Origin: Bog-756 sp963753905
GTDB lineage: Bacteria; Actinomycetota; Acidimicrobiia; Acidimicrobiales; RAAP-2
Assembly: GCA_963753905.1 (NCBI GenBank)
Contig: CAVWDZ010000003.1
Location: forward strand, 1-64,000
Length of the DNA stretch: 64,000 bases
Direction: 5' to 3'
This document shows positions 45,028 to 53,862 of the stretch, in pieces (the first letter of the stretch is position 1; every line of letters starts with the position of its first letter). A model generated the notes under the pieces. It saw only the letters and a program-made list of their open reading frames with translations. It searched no databases and had not been told where the DNA came from. The position numbers and the translations under genes are program-made.

Positions 45028-45942
45028 CTAGCTCGCGGTGAAGATGCACACCTGGGTGGCGTAGGCCACCAGCCGTCCGCCGTCGGTGCCCTCGGGCCCG
45101 TAGTCCCACAGCGCCATGTCCACCGATGCGTAGCCGTCCTCTGCGTGACGGGCCCGGTTGTGGGCGAGCACCCACTCTGACCGGCACGTATCGAGGAGGT
45201 GGAAGGTGAGATCGACACTCGGGCTGAACCAATTGTTCCCGAGCGCGGGACCGACCTTCTCGCGCACCGCACCGGGCATGGTGTCCGCGAAGACGACGAG
45301 GGCCAGCGGGTCGAGCGATCCGTCCCCGAGCATGGGCGGCTCGTCGAGGTGGTACCACGTGCCGTGTTCTGCCCGATCAGGCACGTAGGCCTCCCACGGT
45401 GCATGGCCGAGGGCTCCGCGGCCTTCGAGGCGCCGGTCCCAGAAGGGAGACGGGGCGAACGTCTCGACACCCGGCGGTGGCGGATCACGGAAGGATCGGG
45501 CTTCTGCCAGCGGAACGAACCCGCGGGGCGGCTCGAGATCGGTGAATTCGAATCCCCCTCGGTCCGACCCGAAGACGGCGGTGGTCACGTGGCCGTGCAA
45601 CGACGAGGGATTCCGTACCTCTGCCCGCAGGTGGGACACCGACCGCCCGCGGCGCAGGACCTCCACCTGGATCTCGACCGGGCCATGGGCGACCGGTGCC
45701 ACGTACGTGGTGTGCAGGGTCCGGAGCCGTTGCTCGGCATGTCCGAGCTCCGAGGCCATCGCCCGGACGGCGGCAGCGGTCACGACGCCCCCCTGGGGCA
45801 TCGGGCGGAGGCACCACGAGTCGTCGATCTCAGCCCAGTAGCGACCGGGCACGTCGCCCGACGGCGACGCCGTCGTCACGTCCTGGAACGGGTTCCCCAC
45901 GCCGGCACCTTGGCGGCTCGAGGGCTCGGATGTCAACGCCAT
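45028..45942 (-). CDS. Acyl-CoA thioesterase-like double-hotdog protein
   Basis: 304 residues. The N-terminal half has DSWCLRPMPQGGVVTAAAVRAM (HGG-like helix start, here QGG), TLHTTYVAPVAHGPVEIQVE and a GRSVSHLRAEVRN strand. The C-terminal half has WFSPSVDLTFHLLDTCRSEWVLAHNRA and YASVDMALWDYGPEG. This is the TesB-like arrangement of two hotdog halves in the actinobacterial thioesterase-family proteins. Soluble, no signal. Convergent with the PucR-type regulator with a 37-bp gap. Substrate unknown. Confidence 0.8.
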   Translation of the reverse strand: MALTSEPSSRQGAGVGNPFQDVTTASPSGDVPGRYWAEIDDSWCLRPMPQGGVVTAAAVRAMASELGHAEQRLRTLHTTYVAPVAHGPVEIQVEVLRRGRSVSHLRAEVRNPSSLHGHVTTAVFGSDRGGFEFTDLEPPRGFVPLAEARSFRDPPPPGVETFAPSPFWDRRLEGRGALGHAPWEAYVPDRAEHGTWYHLDEPPMLGDGSLDPLALVVFADTMPGAVREKVGPALGNNWFSPSVDLTFHLLDTCRSEWVLAHNRARHAEDGYASVDMALWDYGPEGTDGGRLVAYATQVCIFTAS

Positions 45943-46180
45943 CGCCTGGCCCGGCCGACTGCCGGTCGCTCGCGGTCAGGCACAACCCCATGGCTTCACC
46001 GTGCAGTTCCGAGCTTCCACCTGGTGTTTTGCCGTCCTCTGGGTTGGTGGAAGGGCGGCTGGACCCCGGGCTCAAGTCGCCGACTCAGCGAGCCGATCCA
46101 AATTGGCACCTGACACTCGACGTTTGGGGAGGGTAGAGTTCGGGTATTGATTTCTCACTGAGAGTAGTGGAGGCAGTATT

Positions 46181-46615
46181 ATGAGTGACAATCCGGAGGG
46201 CCCAGGCTGGTGGATCGCCAGCGACGGCAAGTGGTATCCGCCCGAACTGCACCCCTCCGTCCGTATGGATGACCCCGCACCCGAGGCAGCAGCGGTGCCC
46301 GAGACGGTGACCGCACCCTCCTCGCCGGCGGCCCACCGCTGGCACAGCCAGGGCGGCGCACCGGGTCAGGACGACGAGGCGCCGCGGGTCGGGCCACAGT
46401 TCCCCGATCTCTTCCAGAAGGCTCTACAGGGGTCTCACCTGGCGGACAACGTCACGTACGCCGGTGAAAACGCGCGGAGCTCGTTCGACACCGCCCGCAA
46501 GGCCCCGTCGTCTGCCCCCACCGGCGCGAACGGTGGATCGGGATCGAGCTCCGGGGCACCGGGCAGCTTCAGCGGCGCCACCGCCACCAAGCGTCGGTGG
46601 CGCCGGGGACACTGA
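46181..46615 (+). CDS. Small GWWxASDGKWYPPE-motif protein
   Basis: 144 residues. TGGAGG lies 7 nt before ATG 46181, and TAGAGT (46133-46138) is a candidate -10. The N-terminal GPGWWIASDGKWYPPELHP is a short Trp-rich module, distantly like DUF2510, seen at the ends of many Acidimicrobiia proteins. The rest is low-complexity and polar, with a basic KRRWRRGH end. No membrane helix or enzyme motif. Function unknown; useful as a lineage marker. Confidence 0.72.
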   Translation: MSDNPEGPGWWIASDGKWYPPELHPSVRMDDPAPEAAAVPETVTAPSSPAAHRWHSQGGAPGQDDEAPRVGPQFPDLFQKALQGSHLADNVTYAGENARSSFDTARKAPSSAPTGANGGSGSSSGAPGSFSGATATKRRWRRGH

Positions 46616-46644
46616 ATCCGCCCGCCTTCAACGGCTGGCTTGCC

Positions 46645-47166
46645 TCACCCCTGCGCTGGTAGCTCGATCAGCTCGCGCCACTCGGCCAACCCGTCGGCCA
46701 CCGCCTCCGGGGTGAGGCGCAGGGTGGGTTCCCTCACGCTGTCGGCAATGGTCCGTTGCACCTGGTAGTGGTGGGCAGCGCTCCGGAACAGCGGGCCCCG
46801 CGCAGCTATCAGGTCGTCCGGCGCGCCGCCTAGGAAACCCCAGAGGGTGAACGCCAGGGTCAGGTCATGGATCAATGGCGCCCGGCCGAATCGCGCCGCA
46901 CGGCGCATGGCCACCGCGGTGCACCCGGCGGTGGCGTCATCGGCGTGCTCACCCGCTTCGAGGACGAGACGGTCCTCGAAGCGGCGTGCGAGCTTGAGGG
47001 CGAACCCCTGGTCGGGGCCCGGAGATCCCAGCGAGACGCCCGACGGCTGGTGGGTGCCGCGCACCTCGGAGGGCCGCGAGGTCGTCCAGGCCGCCGGCAC
47101 CTCTAATTGATAGGAGGGGCGGACCTGGTCGGCCTCGACGATGGGGACGAAACTGGGCTGGGTCAC
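46645..47166 (-). CDS. Conserved hypothetical protein at end of leu/ilv operon
   Basis: 173 residues from GTG 47166 with GAGGAG 6 nt upstream; the longer frame crosses the cimA gene and is rejected. Soluble alpha/beta protein with no recognised domain: QPSFVPIVEADQVRPSYQLE at the start, ALKLARRFEDRLVL, CTAVAMRRAARFGRAPLIHD, TLAFTLWGFLGGAPDDLIAAR and a closing GLAEWRELIEL. It lies 31 bp after cimA on the same strand, so it is probably cotranscribed with leuB-ilvE-cimA. No link of function can be shown. Confidence 0.68.
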   Translation of the reverse strand: MTQPSFVPIVEADQVRPSYQLEVPAAWTTSRPSEVRGTHQPSGVSLGSPGPDQGFALKLARRFEDRLVLEAGEHADDATAGCTAVAMRRAARFGRAPLIHDLTLAFTLWGFLGGAPDDLIAARGPLFRSAAHHYQVQRTIADSVREPTLRLTPEAVADGLAEWRELIELPAQG

Positions 47167-47197
47167 CTGGTGCTCCTCGGGGGCTGTCTCGCCATGG

Positions 47198-48961
47198 TCA
47201 CGAGGGGTCGGTCGGACCGACCCCTTTCTGCCCAGCGTGGAGCAGACCGTAGACGATGGAGTCGGAGAGGGCCTGCCAGGAGGCCGCGATGATGTTCTCC
47301 GAGACACCGATGGTGGTCCAGGTGCGGTCGCCGTCGGTCGAGTCGATGAGCACCCGGGTGACCGATCCGGTGCCCTTGGCCGAGTCGAGGACCCGCACCC
47401 GGTAATCGACCAGGTGGACGCCGGCAAGGGCCGGAAAGCGACTGCCGATGGCAGCCCGCACAGCGGCGTCGAGGGCATTCACCGGACCGTTGCCTTCGGC
47501 GGTGGCCACGATCCGGTCCTCTCCCACCCGGACCTTGACCGTCGCCTCGGTGGACTGGTGGATGCCCTCGTCGGCGATGACCCGATAGGACTCGAGCTCG
47601 AAGAAGGACTGATCCCACCCGGTGGCGTTCCGCAGCAGCAGCTCGAGAGAGCCGTCGGCCACCTCGAAGTGGTATCCCTCGTACTCGAGCTGCTTGAGCG
47701 AGTCGAGCACCGAGGTCATGGCCTGCGAGTCGAGCTCGAGGCCGAGCTCGGCGGCCTTCATCACCAGCGTCGACCGACCGGCCAGCTCTGAGACGACGAA
47801 CCGCGTGCCGTTGCCGACCAGATCGGGCTGGATGTGCTCGTAGGCGTCGGACCGCCGGGCGATGGCTGAGGTATGGAGCCCGGCCTTGTGCGCGAAGACC
47901 GAGGAACCCACGAACGGCTGCTGTGGGTCGGGAGCGATGTTGACCAGCTCGGCGATGTGGTGGGAGACCGGCGTGAGCAGTGGGAGGCGCTCGTCGGGAA
48001 TGGTCGAGACCCGCAGCTTGAGAGAGAGGTCTGGAACCACCGCCGAGAGGTCGGCGTTGCCCGCCCGCTCCCCATAGCCGTTGACGCACCCCTGGACATG
48101 GGTGGCCCCCATCGCCACGCCGGCCAGTGAGTTGGCTACCGCACAGCCACTGTCATTGTGGAAGTGGACCCCGACCTGGGTCTCGAATCGACCGAGCACC
48201 GTCTCCACGATGCGCTCGACCTCGTAGGGCAGGGTCCCCCCGTTGGTGTCGCACAGGACGAGGGTCTCGGCACCTGCCTCCTCGGCTGCCTGGAGGATCC
48301 GGAGGGTGAACTCGGGATTCGCCTTGTACCCGTCGAAGAAGTGCTCGGCGTCGAGGAAGACCCGCAGGTCGTTGGCCCGAAGGAAGGCGACCGAGTCGGC
48401 CACCATGGCCACCGCCTCGTCCAGCGTGGTCCGCAGGGCATCCACCACGTGCACCTCCGAGGACTTGGCCACGATGCAGACCGCCTCGGTCTGCGCGTTG
48501 ACCAGGTGCCGGAGGGTCTCGTCGTCCTCGGCCCGCACGTCGGCCCGCCTGGTCGATCCGAAGGCGACCAAGGTGGCGTGCCCGAGCGCGAGTTCCTTCG
48601 GGGCCCGGGCGAAGAACTCGGCGTCCTTCGGGTTGGCACCGGGCCAGCCGCCCTCGATGAAGGTCACTCCGAGATGGTCGAGCTGCTCGGCCACCCGGAG
48701 CTTGTCGTCCACGGTCAGCGAGAGGCCCTCCTGCTGTGAGCCGTCACGCAGGGTCGTGTCGAAGATATCGACGGCTGCCGGTAGATCGGGGAGGTCGAAG
48801 TCGTGGCCGGCTCCTGCCGGGGCGCCCCCGTCGATATCGGACTGGCCTTGGCTCGGCGGGCGTCGCCCGAGGGCATGGGCCTGTTGACCCGGGGTCAGCG
48901 GGTGGCTGTGGGCATGGCCCCCGTGGGCGTCGTCGTTGAGGGTCGGGCCGTCACTCGACAT
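47198..48961 (-). CDS. cimA: (R)-citramalate synthase CimA
   Basis: 587 residues. It condenses pyruvate with acetyl-CoA to citramalate, the threonine-independent entry to isoleucine. It belongs to the DRE-TIM family: DTTLRDGSQQEGLSL near 67, FIEGGWPGANPKD (the CimA-type FIEGGWP), LCDTNGGTLP, GVHFHNDSGCAVAN (metal His pair) and GNADLSAVVPDL. The C-terminal LeuA-type regulatory domain is present. The N-terminal extension of about 55 residues is His-rich (HGGHAHSHPLTPGQQAHALG). Its start overlaps ilvE by 11 bp; leuB lies upstream. LeuB can act on citramalate-derived methylmalate, so the operon is self-consistent. Confidence 0.93.
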   Translation of the reverse strand: MSSDGPTLNDDAHGGHAHSHPLTPGQQAHALGRRPPSQGQSDIDGGAPAGAGHDFDLPDLPAAVDIFDTTLRDGSQQEGLSLTVDDKLRVAEQLDHLGVTFIEGGWPGANPKDAEFFARAPKELALGHATLVAFGSTRRADVRAEDDETLRHLVNAQTEAVCIVAKSSEVHVVDALRTTLDEAVAMVADSVAFLRANDLRVFLDAEHFFDGYKANPEFTLRILQAAEEAGAETLVLCDTNGGTLPYEVERIVETVLGRFETQVGVHFHNDSGCAVANSLAGVAMGATHVQGCVNGYGERAGNADLSAVVPDLSLKLRVSTIPDERLPLLTPVSHHIAELVNIAPDPQQPFVGSSVFAHKAGLHTSAIARRSDAYEHIQPDLVGNGTRFVVSELAGRSTLVMKAAELGLELDSQAMTSVLDSLKQLEYEGYHFEVADGSLELLLRNATGWDQSFFELESYRVIADEGIHQSTEATVKVRVGEDRIVATAEGNGPVNALDAAVRAAIGSRFPALAGVHLVDYRVRVLDSAKGTGSVTRVLIDSTDGDRTWTTIGVSENIIAASWQALSDSIVYGLLHAGQKGVGPTDPS

Positions 48962-49880
48962 AGTCCAACCAGTCCTTGTACCGGTCCACCTGGCCCCGCA
49001 CGGTGGCGAAGTAGAGCCCCTGGATCTGCTGGGTGATCGGTCCCGGCTTGCCCCCGCCGACCGGGCGGTCGTCGACGGCCCGGATCGGGACCACCTCGGC
49101 CGCCGTCCCGGTCAGGAACGCCTCGTCGGCGGTGTACAGGTCGGTGCGGATGAGTGGCTCGTGGGAGACCTCGTAGCCCAGGTCTCCGGCGATCGCTTCG
49201 ACCGACTGCTGGGTGATGCCGTCGAGTGCCCCGGCATCGGAGGTCGGCGGGGTGATCAGGCGCCCGTTACGGACCACGAAGATGTTCTCCCCGGTGCACT
49301 CGCTGACGTGGCCGTCGGGCGCGAGGAGGATTGCCTCGTCGTATCCGGCATTGAGGGCCTCCATCTTGGCAAGTGACGAGTTGACGTACATGCCGGTGCC
49401 CTTGGCGGCGGTGGGGACCGCATTGGGATCGTGGCGGCGCCACGAGCTGATCTTGGTCGACACCCCGTTGGCCACCCCCTCGTCGCCCAGGTAGGTGCCC
49501 CACGGCCAGGCCGCGATGGAGACGTTGACCGGGCAGGGCATCGGGTTGAGGCCCATCTCGCCGTAGCCCAGGTAGACCAGAGGCCGGATGTAGCAGCCGT
49601 CAGAGAGGCCGTTGACCCGGACCACCTCTCGGGAGGCCTCGATGATCTCGTCGACGCTGAAGGGGACGTCGATGAGGAACACCCGGGCCGAGGTGAAGAG
49701 CCGCTCGATGTGGTCGCGTAGCCGGAAGACGGCAACGCCCCGGTCGGTCGGGTAGGCGCGGATCCCTTCGAAGACACCCGAGCCGTAGTGCAGGGTGTGA
49801 CTGAGCACGTGGACCGTGGCGTCGTTCCAGTCGACCAGCTTTCCGTCCATCCAGATCCTGGCGGTCGGGGTCAGGGGCAT
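48951..49880 (-). CDS. ilvE: Branched-chain amino acid aminotransferase IlvE
   Basis: 309 residues, fold-type IV PLP enzyme performing the last step of Val, Leu and Ile synthesis. Recognisable are IWMDGKLVDWNDATVHVLSH, LHYGSGVFEGIRAY, RPLVYLGYGEMGLNP, PLP-binding Lys in NSSLAKMEALNAGYDEAILL near 172, the ECTGENIFVV PLP-phosphate region and LTGTAAEVVPI. It is in the operon leuB-ilvE-cimA, starting 3 bp after leuB. Expression is probably governed by the leader-peptide attenuator before leuB. Confidence 0.94.
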   Translation of the reverse strand: MPLTPTARIWMDGKLVDWNDATVHVLSHTLHYGSGVFEGIRAYPTDRGVAVFRLRDHIERLFTSARVFLIDVPFSVDEIIEASREVVRVNGLSDGCYIRPLVYLGYGEMGLNPMPCPVNVSIAAWPWGTYLGDEGVANGVSTKISSWRRHDPNAVPTAAKGTGMYVNSSLAKMEALNAGYDEAILLAPDGHVSECTGENIFVVRNGRLITPPTSDAGALDGITQQSVEAIAGDLGYEVSHEPLIRTDLYTADEAFLTGTAAEVVPIRAVDDRPVGGGKPGPITQQIQGLYFATVRGQVDRYKDWLDYVE

Positions 49881-49883
49881 GGC

Positions 49884-50903
49884 TCAGAGCCTTTCTGCGA
49901 TGGCGTCGCCGATCTCGGTTGTCGAGAGGGACGGATTGGGGTGCGAGACGATGAACTCCTCGACCGCGCCGGTCACCTTGGCCGCAGCCGAGTGCTCCCC
50001 GAGGAAGTCGAGCATGAGGGCGGCCGACCGGATGGCGGCCGCAGGATTGGCCTTGCCGGTCCCCTGGATGTCGTGGGCCGCACCGTGGACCGGCTCGAAG
50101 AGCGACGGGCCGGTCCGGTCCGGGTTGAGGTTGGCCGAGGCCGCATAGCCGATGCCTCCGGCGACTGCTCCGGCCAGGTCGGTGAGGATGTCGCCGAACA
50201 GGTTGTCGGTCACGATCACGTCATAGCGCTCGGGGCGCTCGACCAGGTAGATGCAGGCGGCGTCCACGTGGTTGTACTCGGTGGTGACCCCCGGATGGTC
50301 GGCTGCGACCTCGTCGACCGTGCGCTGCCAGAGGTCTCCGGAGAAGGTCAGCACGTTGGTCTTGTGGACCAGGGTGAGGTGGGTACGCGGCCGGCTGGCG
50401 GCGAGCTCGAAGGCGAAGCGCACACACCGCTCCACGCCGTGACGGGTGTTGACCGAGCCCTGGGTGGCCACCTCGTACGGCGTCCCCTTCCGCAGGAACC
50501 CACCTTCGCCCGCGTAGGTTCCCTCGGTGTTCTCGCGGATGACCACGAAGTCACAGGTCGGGGCGAGGGCCCCCGGCACCCCGGTGAAGGGGCGCAGGTT
50601 GATGTAGAGGTCGAGCGAGAAGCGCAGCCGGAGGAGCAGCCCCCGCTCGAGGGTGCCGGCAGGGACCGCCGTCGAGCCGACCGGGGGGCCCACCGCCCCG
50701 AGGAGGATGGCCTGCTGACCGCGGAGTTCTGCCAGGACCGCATCGGGGAGCACCTCACCGGTGCGGACGTACCGGTCGGCCCCGAGGTCGTAGTCGGTGG
50801 TGTCGAGGTGCACGCCGGTTGCGGCGACCACCTTGAGGGCCTCGGCCACCACCTCGGGGCCGATGCCGTCACCGCCGATCACGCCAACCTGGTAGGTGCT
50901 CAC
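49884..50903 (-). CDS. leuB: 3-isopropylmalate dehydrogenase LeuB
   Basis: 339 residues; oxidatively decarboxylates 3-isopropylmalate in leucine synthesis and probably 3-methylmalate in the citramalate route. GGDGIGPEV at the start, LRFSLDLYINLRPF substrate-binding region, VIRENTEGTYAGEGG, VHKTNVL, and the YDVIVTDNLFGDILTDL signature with metal Asp residues, followed by the NAD loop EPVHGAAHDIQGTGKANP. The GTG start at 50903 lies 76 bp downstream of an intrinsic terminator hairpin and 133 bp after a 14-codon leader peptide. First structural gene of the operon. Confidence 0.95.
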   Translation of the reverse strand: MSTYQVGVIGGDGIGPEVVAEALKVVAATGVHLDTTDYDLGADRYVRTGEVLPDAVLAELRGQQAILLGAVGPPVGSTAVPAGTLERGLLLRLRFSLDLYINLRPFTGVPGALAPTCDFVVIRENTEGTYAGEGGFLRKGTPYEVATQGSVNTRHGVERCVRFAFELAASRPRTHLTLVHKTNVLTFSGDLWQRTVDEVAADHPGVTTEYNHVDAACIYLVERPERYDVIVTDNLFGDILTDLAGAVAGGIGYAASANLNPDRTGPSLFEPVHGAAHDIQGTGKANPAAAIRSAALMLDFLGEHSAAAKVTGAVEEFIVSHPNPSLSTTEIGDAIAERL

Positions 50904-50979
50904 TCGTTCCTGTCCTTCTCTGGGTCTCGGTCTGTCCGGTCCGGGTGGTGCCGGGTCGTGCTCTCTGGGTCTCCAATTG

Positions 50980-51005
50980 AAAAACCGCCCACCGGAAGTG
51001 GACGG
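50980..51005 (-). terminator. Attenuator terminator before leuB
   Basis: On the minus strand CCGTCCAC-TTCCG-GTGGGCGG folds into a GC-rich stem (one G-U pair) followed at once by TTTTT (50980-50984). It sits between leader peptide and leuB. A second hairpin, GGCACAGACCC-TCGC-GGGTGTGTGCC (51012-51037), precedes it. Confidence 0.7.
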
Positions 51006-51036
51006 TCAGAAGGCACACACCCGCGAGGGTCTGTGC

Positions 51037-51081
51037 CTAGTCGATAATGCCTACGGTGCGGAAGCGGGACTCGGTGCGCAT
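51037..51081 (-). CDS. Leader peptide MRTESRFRTVGIID of leu/ilv attenuator
   Basis: Fourteen codons, ATG 51081 to TAG 51037, with GGAGGTG 3-4 nt upstream. The peptide ends Val-Gly-Ile-Ile-Asp, so ribosome speed over the Val and Ile codons would report branched-chain amino-acid supply. The stop codon abuts the first hairpin, and the terminator hairpin follows about 35 nt later, the classical layout of ribosome-mediated attenuation. Too short for standard gene callers. Confidence 0.7.
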   Translation of the reverse strand: MRTESRFRTVGIID

Positions 51082-51132
51082 GACACCTCCAGTGTCGCCT
51101 GCCGGGGGTCCCATCGTCAACCCGGCAGCGGG

Positions 51133-51786
51133 TCACGGCTGGAGCGGCGTCCTGGTGGCGGCGGGTGCTGCGGTGATCGTGCTCCAGGACAGCCCGCCCT
51201 CCCGGAGGCACACCATGTCCCGTCCGCTGCACTCGACGACGGAGGACGGGACGCCGTCACAGGTCCCCCCGTCGAGGATCACGGCCGGTTGGTCCGCCCC
51301 GGCCCATGCGGCCGCGACCGCCCCGGCCGTCGTGGCAGGGGGCTCGCCGTGGAGATTGGCGCTGGTGACCGCGAGGGGGCCGAGGATCCTGCAGAGCGCG
51401 ACGACCACGGGGTGGTCGGGCAGCCGTACCCCTACCGTCCGCCGAGCCGAGGTCGGGCCGCCGAGATCTGCGGTGAACGACGCTCGGCGGGGAACCACGA
51501 GTGTGAGGGGGCCGGGCCAGAATCGCTCGGCGAGCACCTCCGCAGCCGCCCCCATGCGCCCGGCGACCAGGTCCACCTGTTCGGGGCCGGCCACGAGGAT
51601 CGCGAGCGGGACGTCGGCTGGTCGGCCCTTCAACCGGAACAGCAGGTCGACCGCGTCGGGCTGCGTCGGGTCGACCGCCAGCCCGTAGACGGTGTCGGTG
51701 GGGACGGCCACCACCGCTCCCCCGGCCAGGGCCTCTGCGGCCCGGTGGAGCGCACCACCGTCGGCAGCCCCCAGGGTGACCGGCAC
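51133..51786 (-). CDS. tsaC: Threonylcarbamoyl-AMP synthase (TsaC/YrdC/Sua5 family)
   Basis: 217 residues from GTG 51786, one base after the prmC stop; the longer frame inside prmC is rejected. It makes threonylcarbamoyl-AMP for t6A37 of ANN-decoding tRNAs. YrdC motifs: GAVVAVPTDTVYGLAVD, FRLKGRPADVPLAIL (the K-R ligand pair), RFWPGPLTLVVPRR, VGVRLPDHP and VTSANLHGEP (SxN). It lacks the C-terminal Sua5 domain, so it is the short TsaC type. Last gene of the prfA-prmC-tsaC run. Confidence 0.92.
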   Translation of the reverse strand: MPVTLGAADGGALHRAAEALAGGAVVAVPTDTVYGLAVDPTQPDAVDLLFRLKGRPADVPLAILVAGPEQVDLVAGRMGAAAEVLAERFWPGPLTLVVPRRASFTADLGGPTSARRTVGVRLPDHPVVVALCRILGPLAVTSANLHGEPPATTAGAVAAAWAGADQPAVILDGGTCDGVPSSVVECSGRDMVCLREGGLSWSTITAAPAATRTPLQP

Positions 51787-51787
51787 G

Positions 51788-52681
51788 TCAGCGCTCCGCC
51801 ACCAGCATGCGCAGCCGACCCGCGAGGTCGCGCCGGGTGTCCGCCCGCGTGAACCCGGCCCCACGTGCAACCTCCGACGCGGGACCCGCCTGGGACGGCG
51901 CGAGCTCGACGACCAGACCCCCGGAGCGCCGCAGCCACCGCGCCGACCCGACGACGACCGCCTCGACGGCGGCCATCCCGGGCTGGCCGCATGCGCCCGG
52001 GCCGGCAACGAGGGCACTCCGCGGCTCGTACTCGCGGACGTCCTCCTCCAACCCCGGGTACTCCTCCTCCGAGACGTACGGCGGGTTCGAGACCACCAGG
52101 TCCACGGTGCCGGCCATCCCCCTCGGGAGCGCCCCGAACCAATCGCCTGCGGCCAGGGTCACCCTGGCCGCGGCGGCCGGGTCGTGCCGGGCGAGCCGCT
52201 CACGGTTGGCGCGGGCCACCGTGAGGGCGTCGCCCGAGACGTCGGTGGCCCAGATCTCGAGCGCCCTGCCGCTACCCCCCTCTGATGCGAGCGAGAGGGC
52301 GATCGCACCCGAGCCCGTCCCGAGGTCCACGCAGACCAGCGGTTCGTCCGGGTTCCGGCCGAGGCCGATGCGGGCGAGCTCGAGGAGCGCGGCGTCGACC
52401 AGCTGCTCGGTCTCCGGCCGGGGGATCAGCACCCGGCGGTCCACCTCGAGCTCGAGGCCACGGAACGGCCAGGTGCCGAGCACGTACTGCAGCGGCTCGC
52501 CGTCGGCCCGCCGTTCGGCCAGGACGAGAGCCCGCGCCGCCACCCCGGCCGGCCCGCCCTCCCGTGGTGCGGCAGCCTCGGCGTGCTCCACGATCCAGAC
52601 CGCCTCCCGGCGGGACCCGACCCGGGCCGCGACCTCCCCGAGCAGCTCGGAGCGGCCGGCCGGTCCGGACACGGCGACCAC
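51788..52681 (-). CDS. prmC: Release-factor glutamine methyltransferase PrmC (HemK)
   Basis: 297 residues. It methylates the Gln of the GGQ motif in release factors, using SAM. It has the helical N-terminal domain with GEPLQYVLGTWPFRGLELEV, motif I VCVDLGTGSGAIALSLA, and catalytic VVSNPPYVSEEEY (NPPY) near 190. It starts 7 bp after prfA, whose product is its substrate, an arrangement found across bacteria. Confidence 0.94.
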   Translation of the reverse strand: MVAVSGPAGRSELLGEVAARVGSRREAVWIVEHAEAAAPREGGPAGVAARALVLAERRADGEPLQYVLGTWPFRGLELEVDRRVLIPRPETEQLVDAALLELARIGLGRNPDEPLVCVDLGTGSGAIALSLASEGGSGRALEIWATDVSGDALTVARANRERLARHDPAAAARVTLAAGDWFGALPRGMAGTVDLVVSNPPYVSEEEYPGLEEDVREYEPRSALVAGPGACGQPGMAAVEAVVVGSARWLRRSGGLVVELAPSQAGPASEVARGAGFTRADTRRDLAGRLRMLVAER

Positions 52682-52688
52682 GCTGTGC

Positions 52689-53765
52689 TCAGCCTTCGTC
52701 CAACTGGTGGGCGCGCTTGTCCGCGACGAGTGCGTCGGTGAGCTCGTCGAGATCGCCGAGCAGGATCCGGTCGAGCTTGTGGAGGGTCAGCTTGATCCGG
52801 TGGTCGGTGACCCGGTTGTCCTTGAAATTGTAGGTTCGGATCTTCTCCGAACGGCCTCCCCCGCCGACCTGGCTGCGCCGTTGCTCCGACAGCTCTGCCG
52901 CCTGGCGGTCCTGTTCCGCCTTGAGCAACCGCGAGCGCAGGACCACCATCGCCTTGGCGCGGTTCTGGATCTGGCTCTTCTCGTCCTGCATGGCCACCAC
53001 GATCCCGGTCGGGAGATGGGTGACGCGAACGGCCGAGTCGGTCGTGTTGACCGACTGCCCCCCGGGGCCGGTCGACCGGTAGACGTCGATCTTGAGGTCG
53101 CCCGGGTCGATGTCGACGTCGACCTCCTCCGCCTCGGGCAGCACGGCCACGACCGCCGAGGAGGTGTGGATCCGACCCTGTGACTCGGTGACCGGCACCC
53201 GCTGCACCCGGTGGGGCCCGCCCTCGTGCTCGAGACGGAGCCAGGCGTCCTCGCCCTTGACCAGGAAGACCACCTCGTTGAGCCCATCGCGCTCCGAGGG
53301 ACTGGAGGAGAGGACCTCGACCTTCCAGCCCTTGGCCGCCGCGTACCGGGTGTACATCTCGAAGAGGTCCTTGGCGAAGAGGTTGGCCTCCTCGCCGCCC
53401 TCGGCACCCCGGATCTCGACGATCACGTTGCGTCCGGCGTTGGGGTCGCGGGGGACGAGCAGAACGCGCAGCTCCTCCTCGAGGCGGGCGAGGTCCTCCT
53501 CGGCCACGGCCACCTCGGCCTGGGCCAGTTCGCGCTCGGACCCGGAGGCGTCGGCGACCATCTCGCGGGCCGTCTCCAGATCCGACTCGGCTGCCTGCAG
53601 GCGGCGCCAGCACTCGACCACCTCCCCGAGCTCGCGGTGGCGTCTGGACACGTCGCGCAGGCGGGACGGTTGCGACGAGAGGGACGGATCGTTGAGCTCG
53701 GCCAGCACGGTCTCGTACTCCCGCTCGAGCCCGACGAGTCGGTCCTTCAGGCGGTCGTTGGGCAC
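52689..53765 (-). CDS. prfA: Peptide chain release factor 1 (RF1)
   Basis: 358 residues. RF1 reads UAA/UAG and triggers peptide release. The GGQ loop is STGPGGQSVNTTDSAVRVTH near 225. The codon-recognition region ends HRVQRVPVTESQGRIHTSSA, just before the acidic AVLPEAEEVDVDI. The C-terminal FKDNRVTDHRIKLT is typical of RF1. Cytoplasmic. It sits between rpmE upstream and prmC downstream. Confidence 0.95.
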   Translation of the reverse strand: MPNDRLKDRLVGLEREYETVLAELNDPSLSSQPSRLRDVSRRHRELGEVVECWRRLQAAESDLETAREMVADASGSERELAQAEVAVAEEDLARLEEELRVLLVPRDPNAGRNVIVEIRGAEGGEEANLFAKDLFEMYTRYAAAKGWKVEVLSSSPSERDGLNEVVFLVKGEDAWLRLEHEGGPHRVQRVPVTESQGRIHTSSAVVAVLPEAEEVDVDIDPGDLKIDVYRSTGPGGQSVNTTDSAVRVTHLPTGIVVAMQDEKSQIQNRAKAMVVLRSRLLKAEQDRQAAELSEQRRSQVGGGGRSEKIRTYNFKDNRVTDHRIKLTLHKLDRILLGDLDELTDALVADKRAHQLDEG

Positions 53766-53862
53766 GGGAAGAGGGTAGCGTCACCCACCCGGCCAACCGC
53801 CGGCTGCTCGGCGTCCACCGAGCAGGGACCGGCCGGCGAGGACCTGCCGGTCGTCGGGTCGA

